This document shows, one piece after another, positions 7,560 to 8,307 of a stretch of DNA of 8,307 nucleotides. The position numbers and the translations under genes were made by a program. This DNA is from PWPR01 sp964497955 (GTDB lineage: Bacteria; Bacillota; UBA994; PWPR01): assembly GCA_964497955.1 (NCBI GenBank), contig CAZCFQ010000097.1, forward strand, positions 1-8,307, in the 5' to 3' direction. The notes under the pieces were generated by a model, which was not told the origin of the DNA, ran no database searches, and saw nothing but the letters and a program-made list of their open reading frames with translations. The first letter of the stretch is position 1. Each line of letters begins with the position of its first letter.

Positions 7560-8150
7560 TTACTTTAATCTAAACTTATAAACTTTTTCAGATGTCTCTA
7601 AACTTTTGTTAACATAATATATTTCAACATTCTCATTAATATTATTCATATAAACAATAATAGTTCCAATAAAATATTCTTCCTTATCTTCTGGTAGAAT
7701 AAACTCCTCATATTTAGCATGATCATGATTCGTTATATAAATTGCTGGATTTATGTGTTTAGATTCATAGCTATCTATCGCACTTAAATTATACCAATTA
7801 AAAACGCTATCACATCCATAAGGATTTTTATACCTATCAAAGTTTGTGTAATCTCCATTAGTTTCTATATGTGCACCTAAGTATTTTTCAATATACTCAC
7901 TGAACTTATCTTCATTTGATCCCGACTCACTAAATAGCAACTCTTCCTTATCTTCAAATGAAATCCATAACCTATTTATTAGATTTTTAAAATAAACGGA
8001 GTTATTTTATATTACATTAACTTTAGCATTTTCTACAGTAGCCATAACTTTGGGTACTGTCAGAGAAAGAGTAATGCCTAATATTAATAAAACTCCTAGT
8101 ACTTCGAATAAAGTAAAGCCTTCTATGCCAATTTTTTTATTGATAAACAC
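7560..8150 (-). pseudogene. Type IV prepilin / pseudopilin gene interrupted by an in-frame TAA at codon 48
   Basis: A GTG at 8150, with AGGAG eight bases upstream, starts 'MFINKKIGIEG', then 'FTLFEVLGVLLILGI' and 'TVPKVMATVENAK'. This is a textbook class III prepilin N-terminus: an 11-residue leader ending in Gly11, Phe at mature +1, Glu at +5, a hydrophobic helix and Pro at +22. Such proteins are cut and N-methylated by a prepilin peptidase and assembled into type IV pili, pseudopili or DNA-uptake filaments. Codon 48 (8009-8007) is TAA. The same frame then stays open for 148 codons to the TAA at 7560, giving 196 codons in all, a normal pilin length. The second half has a 'YKNPYGCDSVFNW' segment resembling the 'P-W/Y-G' region of pilin heads. 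Without the stop this would be one ordinary gene, so a single recent nonsense mutation, or a sequencing error, is the simplest reading. The tail alone could restart at a TTG at 7940, but would lack the helix needed for export. Confidence 0.82.
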
Positions 8151-8158
8151 AACTAAAA

Positions 8159-8163
8159 CTCCT
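8159..8163 (-). promoter_or_regulatory. Shine-Dalgarno site of the prepilin gene
   Basis: AGGAG on the - strand stands eight bases before the GTG at 8150. It sets the start so that the leader peptide has 11 residues. No ATG occurs in this frame between the preceding in-frame TAG (8169-8167) and the cleavage-site region. Confidence 0.7.
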
Positions 8164-8177
8164 AGCTATCACTACAA

Positions 8178-8307
8178 TTATATATTTACCTTTATATCTT
8201 CTATTGAATCTACTATAATCCAATCATCCATATTCTTCTCTCTTTTATAAATGAATGGTTCAATCTCAACTATATTTTTAAGCTCAACTAAACATAGATA
8301 TCTTTTA
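8178..8307 (-). CDS. C-terminal end of an unrecognised gene, possibly of the same pilus cluster (5' end outside window)
   Basis: On the - strand one frame is open from the right edge (first full codon at 8306) to the TAA at 8180-8178, giving 42 residues. They are mixed and charged, with stretches such as 'LVELKNIVEIEPFIYK' and 'DDWIIVDSIEDIKVNI', and no membrane helix. The other two - strand frames contain early stops here, which supports this frame. I do not recognise the family. The gene ends 27 bases before the prepilin start on the same strand, so it is probably co-transcribed with it and could be another prepilin-like or pilus-assembly protein. That link rests on position only. Confidence 0.5.
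   Translation of the reverse strand, partial: KRYLCLVELKNIVEIEPFIYKREKNMDDWIIVDSIEDIKVNI

Noticed and set aside
8050..8250. 66-residue + strand reading frame
   Set aside because: It is antisense to the prepilin N-terminus and the end of the neighbouring gene. It has no ribosome binding site or recognisable protein features.
1..8307. CRISPR arrays, insertion sequences, tRNA or rRNA genes
   Set aside because: No spaced direct repeats, transposase motifs, terminal inverted repeats or RNA gene signatures were seen on either strand.

Overview
The window is AT-rich DNA with strong purine-rich ribosome binding sites, an LTA-synthase-family enzyme, a heterodimeric multidrug-type ABC exporter and a Gram-positive-style prepilin gene. 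Together these suggest a low-GC Firmicute, most likely an anaerobic member of the Clostridia. The species cannot be named from the sequence alone.

Layout: two genes lie on the + strand at the left edge. They are the 3' end of an FMN-binding, pyridoxamine-phosphate-oxidase-like protein (1-317) and, 16 bases later, a Ste24-type M48 membrane zinc protease (334-1554). They converge on a shared bidirectional terminator (1558-1592). Everything to the right is transcribed leftwards (- strand). Read in the direction of transcription from the right edge, it contains: the end of an unrecognised gene (8307-8178); a type IV prepilin gene interrupted by one in-frame TAA (8150-7560); a long perfect hairpin (7545-7508); a consensus sigma-A promoter with an adjoining 18-bp palindromic operator of the MarR/MepR 'GTTAG' type (7471-7415); the two overlapping subunits of a type IV ABC exporter (7391-5628 and 5644-3785); a terminator-like hairpin (3728-3687); an extended -10 promoter (3647-3639); and an LtaS/sulfatase-family membrane enzyme (3595-1616).

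How the genes work together: the ABC genes form one operon, translationally coupled by a 17-base overlap. Their proteins complement each other. The first has a degenerate ATPase site (Asp for the catalytic Glu, Gln for the switch His) and the second has the canonical Glu and His. This is the known asymmetric arrangement of exporters such as TM287/288, LmrCD and BmrCD. The promoter plus palindrome suggests control by a MarR-family repressor that is not encoded in the window. The LtaS-like gene appears to have its own promoter and a GTG start. The right edge looks like the tail of a pilus or pseudopilus gene cluster whose last gene is now broken.

I found no clear sign of a wholly new system. 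The most informative observations are the nonsense-interrupted prepilin, which appears as only an anonymous 126-residue reading frame if just its second half is translated, and the MepR-like operator over the exporter promoter.
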